16,811 bases of DNA from Comamonadaceae bacterium UBA4962 (GTDB lineage: Bacteria > Pseudomonadota > Gammaproteobacteria > Burkholderiales > Burkholderiaceae_C), in contig DHAE01000004.1 in NCBI GenBank assembly GCA_002397315.1, positions 240,709-257,519 on the forward strand, written 5' to 3'. A program made the position numbers and the translations under genes. The number at the start of each line of letters is the position of its first letter. Position 1 is the stretch's first letter. Shown here piece by piece: positions 6,804 to 13,320 of the stretch. The notes beneath the pieces are model-generated. The model saw only the letters and a program-made list of their open reading frames with translations, was not told where the DNA came from and did not search any database.

Positions 6804-8033
6804 TCACTGCTGCCCGGTGCGGGCCAGGTAGCGCTTGCGCCAGAACAGCGCCACCAGCGCAATGGCGATCACCGTCATCGTCGCCATGGCCCACCAGAAG
6901 CCGTCCTGCTTGTGGACCAGCGGGATGAATTCGAAATTCATGCCGAAGATGCCCGCGATCAGGTTGAGCGGCAGGAACACGGCCGTGAGGGCCGTGAGCG
7001 TGCGCATGATGTCGTTGGTGCGGTTGCTCTGCACGCTGAAGTGCATCTGCACGGCCGTCTCGGTGCTCTGCTCCAGCCGGCGCACGTGGTGCACCACCCG
7101 TTCGATGTGCTCCAGCACGTCGCGGCTGCGCACCTTGAGCAGTTCCAGCTCGCGCAGCGCGGCCATGTTGTCGGGCAGGGCCCAGGTCTCCAGCGTGTCC
7201 ACCCAGTCCTGCACGGCGGCGCGCTGGTCCTCGCAGATCTCGTCGAGCTGGTGCAGCGTGAGCCGCGCGTCCAGCAGCGCGCTCCAGTTGGCGAAGCGCC
7301 CGCGGGGCCGCAGCAGTTCCGCCTGCCAGTGGTCCAGCTGGCGGGAGAGTTCGCGCCGCAGGTCCAGGTAGTTGTCCACGATCAGGTTCACCACGCGCAG
7401 CATCAGGTCCGCCGGGCTGGTCGGCAGGCGCGTGCCCGGCGCCGGCGCGGTGCGCTGCTCGCGCGCCAGCGTTTCCGAAGGGGGTTGCTCGGGCGTGGCG
7501 ATCTCCGCCGTCGGCTCCTGCGCCGCTGCCGGGGGCGGCGCGGGCTGGTTGGCGGTGAGCAGGCGCGCGGCAAAGGCATCGCGCACGGTGCAGTCGTCCG
7601 GGTGCACCGACAGCAGCACCTGGTCGAACACCGCGAATCCGACCGGGCTGGTGTCGATGCGGCGCAGCACCGGCGGCCCGGCCCGCTTCGCGCCCAGTCC
7701 GGTAGGGCTCGCCGGGCTGGCCACTCCGCCGGTATCGCACTGGGTCGCGCTCAGCCGGCGGAACACCAGCACGTCGTACTGCGAGGTGTAGTCGTAGTGC
7801 GACGGCAGCTGCGCATTCAGCAGGTCGGAGACGTGCAGGTCGACCAGCTGCTGGCCCGCCAGCGCCTGCAAGGCCGACTGCAGCGCTCCCAGCCGCGCCG
7901 AGAAGGTCGCGCGCGTGCAGGCGATCCACACGAAGCCCTGGGTGGGCATGCGCTGCGGGATGGCATCCAGTTCGCGCGCGCCCTGCGGCTGGATGTGGAA
8001 GACCCGGACCTTGCCGTCCGAATCCGCGGTCAA
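6804..8033 (-). CDS. corA: CorA-family divalent metal ion channel
   Basis: CorA-superfamily membrane protein for Mg2+/Co2+ uptake or, in the ZntB branch, Zn2+ transport. With a TTG start it has 409 residues. The signature GMN motif (IFGMNFEF) is at about 364-366, between TM1 (TLTALTAVFLPLNLIAGIF) and TM2 (WWAMATMTVIAIALVALFW), followed by a basic tail. The long stalk helix carries VVNLIVDNYLDLRREL near 214-229. An Ala/Pro-rich insert at about 160-206 separates the N-terminal domain from the stalk, which is unusual. No ATG exists at the 5' end in this frame. I chose TTG at 8033, where GACGGCAAGGTCCGGGTCTT encodes the likely N-terminal domain; an upstream CTG is possible. It lies downstream of hemB with 65 bases between. 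Confidence 0.85.
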   Translation of the reverse strand: MTADSDGKVRVFHIQPQGARELDAIPQRMPTQGFVWIACTRATFSARLGALQSALQALAGQQLVDLHVSDLLNAQLPSHYDYTSQYDVLVFRRLSATQCDTGGVASPASPTGLGAKRAGPPVLRRIDTSPVGFAVFDQVLLSVHPDDCTVRDAFAARLLTANQPAPPPAAAQEPTAEIATPEQPPSETLAREQRTAPAPGTRLPTSPADLMLRVVNLIVDNYLDLRRELSRQLDHWQAELLRPRGRFANWSALLDARLTLHQLDEICEDQRAAVQDWVDTLETWALPDNMAALRELELLKVRSRDVLEHIERVVHHVRRLEQSTETAVQMHFSVQSNRTNDIMRTLTALTAVFLPLNLIAGIFGMNFEFIPLVHKQDGFWWAMATMTVIAIALVALFWRKRYLARTGQQ

Positions 8034-8098
8034 GGCCGCACCCCGCGTGGGCTTCTTCCTGCTTTCCCCGGCACCGGGCAGATCGGCGGCATGGGACC

Positions 8099-9106
8099 TT
8101 ACTTCGCCAGCAGCCGCGCGGCGTCGCGCGCGAAGTACGTGAGGATGCCGTCCGCACCCGCGCGCTTGAACGCGAGCAAAGATTCCATCATTACCGCATC
8201 GTGGTCGAGCCAGCCGTTCGCGGCCGCGGCCTTCAGCATGGCGTACTCGCCGCTCACCTGGTAGGCGAAGGTCGGCACGCGGAACTCGTCCTTCACGCGG
8301 CGCACCACGTCCAGGTAGGGCATGCCGGGCTTGACCATCACCATGTCGGCGCCTTCGGCGATGTCCAGCGCCACTTCGCGCAGCGCCTCGTCGGTGTTGC
8401 CCGGGTCCATCTGGTAGACGTTCTTGTCGGCCTTGCCGAGCGCGCCGCGCGTCCCCACGGCGTCGCGGAACGGGCCGTAGAAGGCGCTCGCGTACTTCGC
8501 GCTGTAGGCCATGATGCGTGTGTGGATGTGGCCCTGTGCCTCCAGCGCATCGCGGATCGCGCCGATGCGGCCGTCCATCATGTCGCTGGGCGCCACGATG
8601 TCCACGCCCGCCTCGGCATGCGTGAGCACCTGGCCGACGAGAAGCTCCACCGTCTCGTCGTTCAGGATGTAGCCGGTCTCGTCGAGCATGCCGTCCTGGC
8701 CGTGGCTGGTGTAGGGGTCCAGCGCCACGTCGGTGAGCACGCCCAGCTCGGGGAATTCCTTCTTCAGCGCCCGCACCACGCGCGGGATCAGGCCGTCGGG
8801 GTTCAGGGCCTCCTTGCCGTCCGGCGTCTTGAGCGCGGCGTCGATCGAGGGGAACAGCGCCAGCACCGGGATGCCCAGGCGCACGCAGTCTTCCGCCACG
8901 GGCAGCAGCAGATCCAGGCTCAGCCGGTCCACCCCCGGCATCGAGGGCACGGCCTGGCGGTGGTTCGTGCCTTCGTGCACGAACACCGGGTAGATGAAGT
9001 CGTGCGCGGACAGCCGGTGCTCGCGCACGAGGTTGCGGGTGAACGCGTCGCGCCGCAGCCGGCGGGGACGGTGCTGGGGAAAGGGCGGGGGGCTGGAGAG
9101 ATGCAT
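8099..9106 (-). CDS. hemB: Delta-aminolevulinic acid dehydratase (porphobilinogen synthase)
   Basis: Cytoplasmic enzyme joining two 5-aminolevulinate molecules to porphobilinogen, an early step of heme synthesis. It has 335 residues, normal for the family. The Schiff-base lysines are Lys204 in MAYSAKYASAFYGPF and Lys259 in MVMVKPGMPYLD. At 125-139 the sequence DVALDPYTSHGQDG carries Asp in place of the zinc-binding Cys cluster, which marks the Mg2+-dependent class known from Pseudomonas. The end holds the conserved AGADGILTYFARDAA. The ATG at 9106 gives the usual MHLSSPPPFPQHRPRRLRRD-type N-terminus; GGGAG lies 12 bases upstream, rather far. It is divergent from hemJ, which acts later in the same pathway. 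Confidence 0.97.
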   Translation of the reverse strand: MHLSSPPPFPQHRPRRLRRDAFTRNLVREHRLSAHDFIYPVFVHEGTNHRQAVPSMPGVDRLSLDLLLPVAEDCVRLGIPVLALFPSIDAALKTPDGKEALNPDGLIPRVVRALKKEFPELGVLTDVALDPYTSHGQDGMLDETGYILNDETVELLVGQVLTHAEAGVDIVAPSDMMDGRIGAIRDALEAQGHIHTRIMAYSAKYASAFYGPFRDAVGTRGALGKADKNVYQMDPGNTDEALREVALDIAEGADMVMVKPGMPYLDVVRRVKDEFRVPTFAYQVSGEYAMLKAAAANGWLDHDAVMMESLLAFKRAGADGILTYFARDAARLLAK

Positions 9107-9118
9107 CCCGAAATTGTG

Positions 9119-9133
9119 CTCCCGTTTTGGGAG
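9119..9133 (-). promoter_or_regulatory. Small hairpin covering the hemB ribosome-binding site
   Basis: CTCCC (9119-9123) and GGGAG (9129-9133) form a 5-base stem with a 5-base loop. In hemB mRNA the only Shine-Dalgarno-like sequence, GGGAG, would be the 3' arm. Pairing could limit hemB translation, but the stem is short and its role is a guess. Confidence 0.3.
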
Positions 9134-9178
9134 TAGGTGCCGCCGGACGGGCGCCCGCCCCCACGTACACTGCCACCC

Positions 9179-9607
9179 ATGCTCTGGGTCAAAGCCTTCC
9201 ACATCGTCTTCGTGGCCAGCTGGTTCGCCGGCCTGTTCTACCTGCCGCGCATCTTCGTGAACCTCGCCATGGTGCCGCCGGATTCCACCGCCGAGCGCGA
9301 GCGCCTGCAGCTCATGGCGCGCAAGCTGCTGCGCTTCACCACGCTGCTGGCCGTGCCCGCGCTGGCGCTGGGCCTGTGGCTCTACCTCGGCTACGGCATC
9401 GGCCGCGGTCCCGGCAACGGCTGGATGCACGCCAAGCTCACCGTGGTGGTGCTGGCCGTGGGCTACCACCACGCCTGCGGCGTGCTGCTGCGCAAGTTCG
9501 TCGCCGGGCGCAACGGCCACAGCCACCGCTGGTACCGCTGGTTCAACGAGGTGCCCGTGCTGCTGCTGGTGGCGGCGGTCGTCCTGGTGGTCGTCAAACC
9601 GTTCTGA
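9179..9607 (+). CDS. hemJ: Protoporphyrinogen IX oxidase HemJ (often annotated as CopD-like)
   Basis: Small membrane protein, 142 residues, of the HemJ family (old UPF0093), which oxidises protoporphyrinogen IX to protoporphyrin IX near the end of heme synthesis. The signature opens with LWVKAFHIVFVASWFAGLFY, holding conserved His8. GWMHAKLTVVVL carries Lys86, matching the Lys that with the His binds heme in characterised HemJ. The ending RWFNEVPVLLL...VVVKPF is also typical. Four hydrophobic segments are visible. The ATG at 9179 starts exactly at the family N-terminus; an upstream ATG at 9137 would add a Pro/Arg-rich tail without support. No ribosome-binding site is seen, while TACACT lies 8 bases before the ATG. 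The divergent hemB neighbour strengthens the call over a copper function. Confidence 0.9.
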   Translation: MLWVKAFHIVFVASWFAGLFYLPRIFVNLAMVPPDSTAERERLQLMARKLLRFTTLLAVPALALGLWLYLGYGIGRGPGNGWMHAKLTVVVLAVGYHHACGVLLRKFVAGRNGHSHRWYRWFNEVPVLLLVAAVVLVVVKPF

Positions 9608-9624
9608 GCCGGGCGCACGCTGCC

Positions 9625-10758
9625 GTGCACAAGACCTCCGCCTGGCCGCTCGCGCTGATCTACATCGCGCTCATCGTCTTCGCGAGCCTGTTCCCCTTCG
9701 AGGGCTGGCGCGAGCAGGGCATCTCGCCCCTGGTGTTCCTCACGGCCCGCATCCCGCCGCCGTACTGGACCTGGTTCGACGTCAACATCAACGTGGCGGG
9801 CTATGCGCCGCTGGGCTTCCTGCTGGCCCTGGCCCTGCTGCGCACCGGCTGGCCGCGCGCCGCCGTGCCGGTCGCCGTGCTCTGCGGGGGCATGCTCTCC
9901 ATGCTCATGGAGCTGCTGCAGATCTACCTGCCGCGCCGCGTGCCCTCCAACATGGACCTGCTCCTCAACACGGCCGGCACCCTGGTCGGCGCGCTCGTGG
10001 CCGCCCTGCTGGAGCGCCTGGGCGCCATCGCCCGCTGGAGCCGGCTGCGCGCGCGCTGGTTCGTGCCGGATGCCAGCGGCGCACTGGTGCTCATGGCGCT
10101 CTGGCCCGCGGCCCTGCTGTTTCCCGCCGCCGTGCCGTTCGGGCTGGGGCAGATGTGGGAGCGGCTGGAGGCGGCGCTCGCCGACACACTGGCCGACACG
10201 CCGTTCCTCGAATGGCTGCCCGTGCGCGACACCCCGCTGGAGCCCCTGATGCCCGGCGCGGAACTGCTCGCCGTGCTGCTGGGGCTGCTCGTGCCGTGCC
10301 TGCTCGGCTACTGCGTCATCCGGCAGGTCGGCCGCCGCGTGGCCTATGCCTGCGGCACGGTCGCGGCCGGCGTGGCGGTGACGGCGCTCTCGGCCGCACT
10401 GAGCTACGGGCCCGCGCATGCCTGGGAATGGCTGGGCCTGCCCGCGCGGGTGGGCATCTGCGCGGGGCTGGTCGCCGCCCTGCTGCTGGTGATGGTGCCG
10501 CGGCGTGCGGCCGGCGTACTGCTGCTGCTCGTGCTGGTCTGGCACCTCAACCTGCTCAACCAGGCGCCGACCAGCGCGTACTTCGCCGAAACCCTGCTCG
10601 CCTGGGAGCAGGGGCGCTTCATCCGCTTCTACGGCCTGGGGCAGTGGCTCGGCTGGCTGTGGCCCTATGCCGCGCTGGTGTACGTGGTGCAGCAGGTCGC
10701 GCGCCGGCCGGCGCCGCAGGTGTCCGCGCCGGCAGTGTCCGAATCCGGGGTTCCCTAG
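9625..10758 (+). CDS. VanZ-family multi-pass membrane protein
   Basis: Inner-membrane protein of 377 residues. The N-terminal 130 residues are a VanZ-like domain: helices at 9-25, INVAGYAPLGFLLALALL (55-72), a third near 80-95, and the conserved block ELLQIYLPRRVPSNMDLLLN (96-115) followed by TAGTLVGALVAALL. The remaining 240 residues add about six more hydrophobic segments of no family I recognise. VanZ of the vanA cluster gives low-level teicoplanin resistance, but most VanZ-domain proteins in Gram-negatives have no known role. The GTG start at 9625 lies 17 bases after the hemJ stop; no ATG is available before the first helix. Co-transcription with hemJ is likely. There is nothing here to indicate antibiotic resistance. 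Confidence 0.85.
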   Translation: MHKTSAWPLALIYIALIVFASLFPFEGWREQGISPLVFLTARIPPPYWTWFDVNINVAGYAPLGFLLALALLRTGWPRAAVPVAVLCGGMLSMLMELLQIYLPRRVPSNMDLLLNTAGTLVGALVAALLERLGAIARWSRLRARWFVPDASGALVLMALWPAALLFPAAVPFGLGQMWERLEAALADTLADTPFLEWLPVRDTPLEPLMPGAELLAVLLGLLVPCLLGYCVIRQVGRRVAYACGTVAAGVAVTALSAALSYGPAHAWEWLGLPARVGICAGLVAALLLVMVPRRAAGVLLLLVLVWHLNLLNQAPTSAYFAETLLAWEQGRFIRFYGLGQWLGWLWPYAALVYVVQQVARRPAPQVSAPAVSESGVP

Positions 10759-10762
10759 AATC
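10757..10762 (+). promoter_or_regulatory. Possible -10 box directly before the ferredoxin gene
   Basis: TAGAAT overlaps the VanZ stop codon and ends about 6 bases before the ferredoxin ATG at 10768. It matches the -10 consensus at five of six positions, but no good -35 is visible about 17 bases above. If real, the ferredoxin message would be leaderless, which agrees with the missing ribosome-binding site. Confidence 0.35.
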
Positions 10763-10767
10763 CGTCC

Positions 10768-11118
10768 ATGACCGACGACACCTCCCAGCCCTCCGGCTAC
10801 TACGCCCGCCACATCTTCTTCTGCCTCAACGAGCGCATCAACGGCGAAGACAGCTGCGCCCACCACGGCGCGAAAGAGGCGTTCGACCACTGCAAGTCGC
10901 GCGTGAAGGCCGAAAAGCTCGCCGGCCCCGGCAAGGTGCGCGTGAACAAGGCCGGCTGCCTCGACCGCTGCGCGGGCGGCCCCATCGCCGTCGTCTACCC
11001 CGAAGGCACCTGGTACACCTACGTGGACAAGAGCGACATCGACGAAATCGTCGACTCGCACCTCAAGAACGGCCAGATCGTCGAACGACTGCTCACGCCG
11101 CCGGAACTCGGGCGCTGA
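10768..11118 (+). CDS. Thioredoxin-like [2Fe-2S] ferredoxin
   Basis: Soluble electron carrier of 116 residues with the thioredoxin-fold [2Fe-2S] ferredoxin pattern known from NuoE-like and Shethna-type proteins. Cys19 (HIFFCLN), Cys30 (EDSCAHHG), Cys64 and Cys68 (GCLDRCAGGP) are the probable cluster ligands; Cys42 is an extra cysteine. The conserved RVNKAGCLDRCAGGPIAVVYPEG and the WYTYV strand are typical. The redox partner is unknown. The gene starts 9 bases after the VanZ stop, with no ribosome-binding site; ATG at 10768 is the only sensible start. The neighbours hemJ and VanZ do not point to a specific pathway. Confidence 0.9.
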   Translation: MTDDTSQPSGYYARHIFFCLNERINGEDSCAHHGAKEAFDHCKSRVKAEKLAGPGKVRVNKAGCLDRCAGGPIAVVYPEGTWYTYVDKSDIDEIVDSHLKNGQIVERLLTPPELGR

Positions 11119-11232
11119 TCCGGGCTCAGAGCCCCCGGTTTCCCGCGCCGCGGCGCACCCGCGGGCTCCGGCCGCAGGCCGCCGGGCCGCGGTGCGCTCG
11201 CCGCTTCCCCCCACTGCAGACGGACATCCGAA
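11119..11232. other. GC-rich spacer between ferredoxin and hydrolase genes
   Basis: This 114-base spacer has no gene. It contains short GC inverted repeats, such as GGGCT-cag-AGCCC just after the ferredoxin stop and GGCC-gca-GGCC further on. None has a T-tract, so termination is possible but not shown. Confidence 0.4.
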
Positions 11233-11874
11233 GTGAACGCCCAGACTGAACGCCTGACCTTCTCCGGCCCCGCCGGTGCCATCGAGGCGCTGCGCGACGC
11301 GGCCGCCCCGGCCGACGGCGCCGCACCGCGCGGCGTGGCCGTGATCGCCCACCCCCATCCGCTCTTCGGCGGCACCATGGACAACAAGGTCGTGCAGACC
11401 CTCGCGCGGGCCTTCGTCGCCAGCGGCTGGACGGCCGTGCGCTTCAACTTCCGCGGCGTGGGCGCCACCGCCGGCACCTACGACGAAGGCCGCGGCGAAC
11501 TCGACGACCTGCTGGCCGTCGTCGGACAGGCGGCGCCCGAAGGCCCCCTGGCGCTGGCCGGCTTCTCGTTCGGCGCCTTCGTCACCAGCCATGCGCTGGC
11601 GCGGCTCTGGGAGCCGCGCGGCATCGAGCGCGCGGTGCTCGTGGGAACGGCCGCGAGCCGCTTCGCCGTCGCCCCCGTGCCGGCCGAGGCCCATGGCCGC
11701 ACCCTGGTCGTGCACGGCGAGCAGGACGACACCGTGCCGCTCGCGGCCGTGATGGACTGGGCCCGCCCGCAGACACTCCCTGTGACAGTCGTGCCGGGGG
11801 GCGGCCATTTCTTTCACGGACAATTGCCGCTGCTCAAGAGCCTCGTGGCGCGGCACCTCACGTCGCAGGCCTGA
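11233..11874 (+). CDS. Alpha/beta hydrolase of the COG2945 type
   Basis: Cytoplasmic serine hydrolase-like protein, 213 residues. The signature AHPHPLFGGTMDNKVV (39-54) marks the COG2945 group of predicted alpha/beta hydrolases. The nucleophile elbow is GFSFG with Ser112. The acid is Asp165 or Asp166 in HGEQDDTVP, and His192 in GGGHFFHG completes the triad. FNFRGVGATAG (71-81) is a second conserved block. There is no signal peptide. The GTG start at 11233 gives the right N-terminus; no clear ribosome-binding site precedes it. No substrate is established for this group. It lies between the ferredoxin and carboxypeptidase genes, all on the same strand. Confidence 0.88.
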   Translation: MNAQTERLTFSGPAGAIEALRDAAAPADGAAPRGVAVIAHPHPLFGGTMDNKVVQTLARAFVASGWTAVRFNFRGVGATAGTYDEGRGELDDLLAVVGQAAPEGPLALAGFSFGAFVTSHALARLWEPRGIERAVLVGTAASRFAVAPVPAEAHGRTLVVHGEQDDTVPLAAVMDWARPQTLPVTVVPGGGHFFHGQLPLLKSLVARHLTSQA

Positions 11875-11893
11875 ACGGCCGCCCGGCGTGGCA

Positions 11894-11971
11894 GGGAGGC
11901 GGCGCCGCAGCCCGCGCCCCGTCCTGCCCGCCTCCTTCCGATTTCCCTTTTTCTTTTTCCCTTCTTTTCCC
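11894..11971 (+). terminator. Long-loop inverted repeat followed by a pyrimidine tract
   Basis: GGAGGCGG (about 11894-11901) faces CCGCCTCC across roughly 30 bases, and from 11942 to 11971 every base is C or T with several T-runs. This could end the hydrolase transcript, but the loop is long. The tract also lies 13 bases before the carboxypeptidase ATG, so an effect on that gene's leader is possible. Confidence 0.3.
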
Positions 11972-11983
11972 GGACCTTCCCGA

Positions 11984-13165
11984 ATGCATGCCTCCCTGAA
12001 GTCCTTCGTGCCCCTGATGCGTTCCTTCGCCCTGGCCGCCGCGCTCGCGCCCGCCGCGCTCTGGGCGCAGCTGCAGACGCCCCAGCCGCCCGAGATCGCC
12101 GCGCGCAACTACCTGCTGCTCGACGTGACCGCCGGGCAGGTGCTGGCCGCCAAGGACATCGACGCCCCCGTGGAGCAGGCCTCCCTGACCAAGCTCATGA
12201 CCGGCTACCTGGTGTTCGACGCGCTGCGCGCCAAGAAGATCACGCTGGAGCAGAAGCTGCCCGTGAGCGAGCGCGCCTGGAAGATGCCGGGCTCGCGCAT
12301 GTTCATCGACCCCAAGATGCAGGTGCCCGTGGAAGACCTCATCAAGGGCATGATCGTGCAGTCCGGCAACGACGCCACCATGGCCCTCGCCGAAGGCGTG
12401 GGCGGCACGGCCGAGAACTTCGTCAAGCTCATGAACGACCAGGCCCGTGCACTGGGCATGAAGAACACGGCCTACAAGAACCCCGAAGGCCTCACTGAGC
12501 CCGGCCACACGACCACGGCGCGCGACCTGAGCGTGCTCGCCACGCGGCTCATGAAGGACTTCCCGGAGTACATGCACTACTACTCCACCAAGCACTACGC
12601 CTACCCGGGCACGCCCCCCTCCAACGGCACCAACCGCAATTCGCTGCTGTTCCGCGACCCGACGGTGGACGGCCTCAAGACCGGCCACACGTCGGCGGCC
12701 GGCTACTGCCTCGTGGCGACCTCCAAGCGCGAATTCCCGAACGTCGGACAACGCCGCCTGCTCTCGATCGTGCTCGGCACCTCCAGCGAAAGCGCGCGCG
12801 CCAACGAAAGCCAGAAGCTGCTGAACTGGGGCTACACCGCCTACGACGCGGTCAAGCTCTTCGACGGCGGGCAGCCCGCCGCCACGCCCGCCCTCTGGAA
12901 GGGCACCCAGAACACGCTCAAGATCGGCCGCCCCGATCCGATCGTCGTCACCGTGCCCTCGGGCTCGGCCGGCAAGATCGCGACGCAGATCGTGCGGCAG
13001 GATCCGCTCGTGGCCCCATTCACCAAGGGCCAGTCCGTGGGCACGCTCAAGGTGTCGCTGGGCGACCAGCAGATCGCCGAAGTGCCGCTCGTGGCGCTCG
13101 AAACCGTCGAGCAGGCCGGCATCTTCGGCCGTGCCTGGGACGCGATCCGGCTCTGGATCAAGTGA
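11984..13165 (+). CDS. dacC: D-alanyl-D-alanine carboxypeptidase, PBP5/6 type
   Basis: Penicillin-binding protein that removes the terminal D-Ala from peptidoglycan stem peptides in the periplasm; 393 residues, normal for class C type-5 enzymes. The N-terminal signal peptide ends ALWA, with likely cleavage after residue 28. The three active-site motifs are SLTK (67-70), SGN (127-129) and KTG (232-234). A PBP5 C-terminal beta domain covers about 290-375, and the protein ends in the amphipathic FGRAWDAIRLWIK, the usual membrane-surface anchor. The ATG at 11984 gives a complete signal peptide; only a weak GGA precedes it. It could equally be named dacA; the paralogue cannot be assigned by eye. 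It ends 155 bases before rpsL and is probably a separate transcription unit. Confidence 0.95.
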   Translation: MHASLKSFVPLMRSFALAAALAPAALWAQLQTPQPPEIAARNYLLLDVTAGQVLAAKDIDAPVEQASLTKLMTGYLVFDALRAKKITLEQKLPVSERAWKMPGSRMFIDPKMQVPVEDLIKGMIVQSGNDATMALAEGVGGTAENFVKLMNDQARALGMKNTAYKNPEGLTEPGHTTTARDLSVLATRLMKDFPEYMHYYSTKHYAYPGTPPSNGTNRNSLLFRDPTVDGLKTGHTSAAGYCLVATSKREFPNVGQRRLLSIVLGTSSESARANESQKLLNWGYTAYDAVKLFDGGQPAATPALWKGTQNTLKIGRPDPIVVTVPSGSAGKIATQIVRQDPLVAPFTKGQSVGTLKVSLGDQQIAEVPLVALETVEQAGIFGRAWDAIRLWIK

Positions 13166-13204
13166 TGCAGGCAGGTGGCACGGCAGGGGCGGCGGCGCCG
13201 TGCC

Positions 13205-13233
13205 TTGCCTCGCCCGGGCCGAACTGATACATT
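13205..13233 (+). promoter_or_regulatory. Probable promoter of the str operon
   Basis: TTGCCT (13205-13210) as -35 and TACATT (13228-13233) as -10 are separated by exactly 17 bases, each matching consensus at four of six positions. Transcription would begin near 13240, giving a leader of about 80 bases before rpsL. No better pair is visible between the dacC stop and the rpsL start. Confidence 0.6.
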
Positions 13234-13242
13234 AGAAGGCTT

Positions 13243-13257
13243 TTCGGAATTTCCGAA
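13243..13257 (+). promoter_or_regulatory. Short palindrome at the start of the rpsL leader
   Basis: TTCGGAA, a central T and TTCCGAA form a perfect 15-base inverted repeat just downstream of the predicted transcription start. In RNA it would be a 5-base stem with a 5-base loop. It may be a protein site or a leader hairpin; I cannot tell which. Confidence 0.4.
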
Positions 13258-13268
13258 GGGATTCACGT

Positions 13269-13302
13269 CTTCGCCCGAACCGAATCCGTCGGGCGAAGTT
13301 TT
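13269..13302 (+). terminator. Terminator-like hairpin in the rpsL leader (possible attenuator)
   Basis: CTTCGCCCGA (13269-13278) and TCGGGCGAAG (13289-13298) form a perfect 10-base stem with a 10-base loop, followed at once by TTTT. It lies downstream of the probable promoter and 18 bases before the rpsL ATG, so transcripts must read through it. This is the layout of an attenuator. An alternative is that it serves dacC and the str promoter is read through inefficiently. Confidence 0.55.
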
Positions 13303-13320
13303 CACGTTTAGGGACGATTC

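Noticed and set aside
6804..9176. Apparent 790-residue fusion upstream of the CorA-like protein
   Set aside because: The N-terminal half is an out-of-frame reading of hemB and shows only Arg/Ala/Gly-rich sequence. Family similarity begins only after about 8033, so it is a chance open frame and not a fused protein.
9625..10758. Glycopeptide resistance from the VanZ-like gene
   Set aside because: Only the VanZ domain is shared; no vanA/H/X/R/S genes are present, and a Gram-negative outer membrane already excludes these drugs. VanZ-domain proteins are widespread without such a role.
9463..12108. 881-residue open frame on the minus strand across five plus-strand genes
   Set aside because: Low-complexity Arg/Ala/Gly/His composition with no recognisable motif; it is the complement of well-supported genes.
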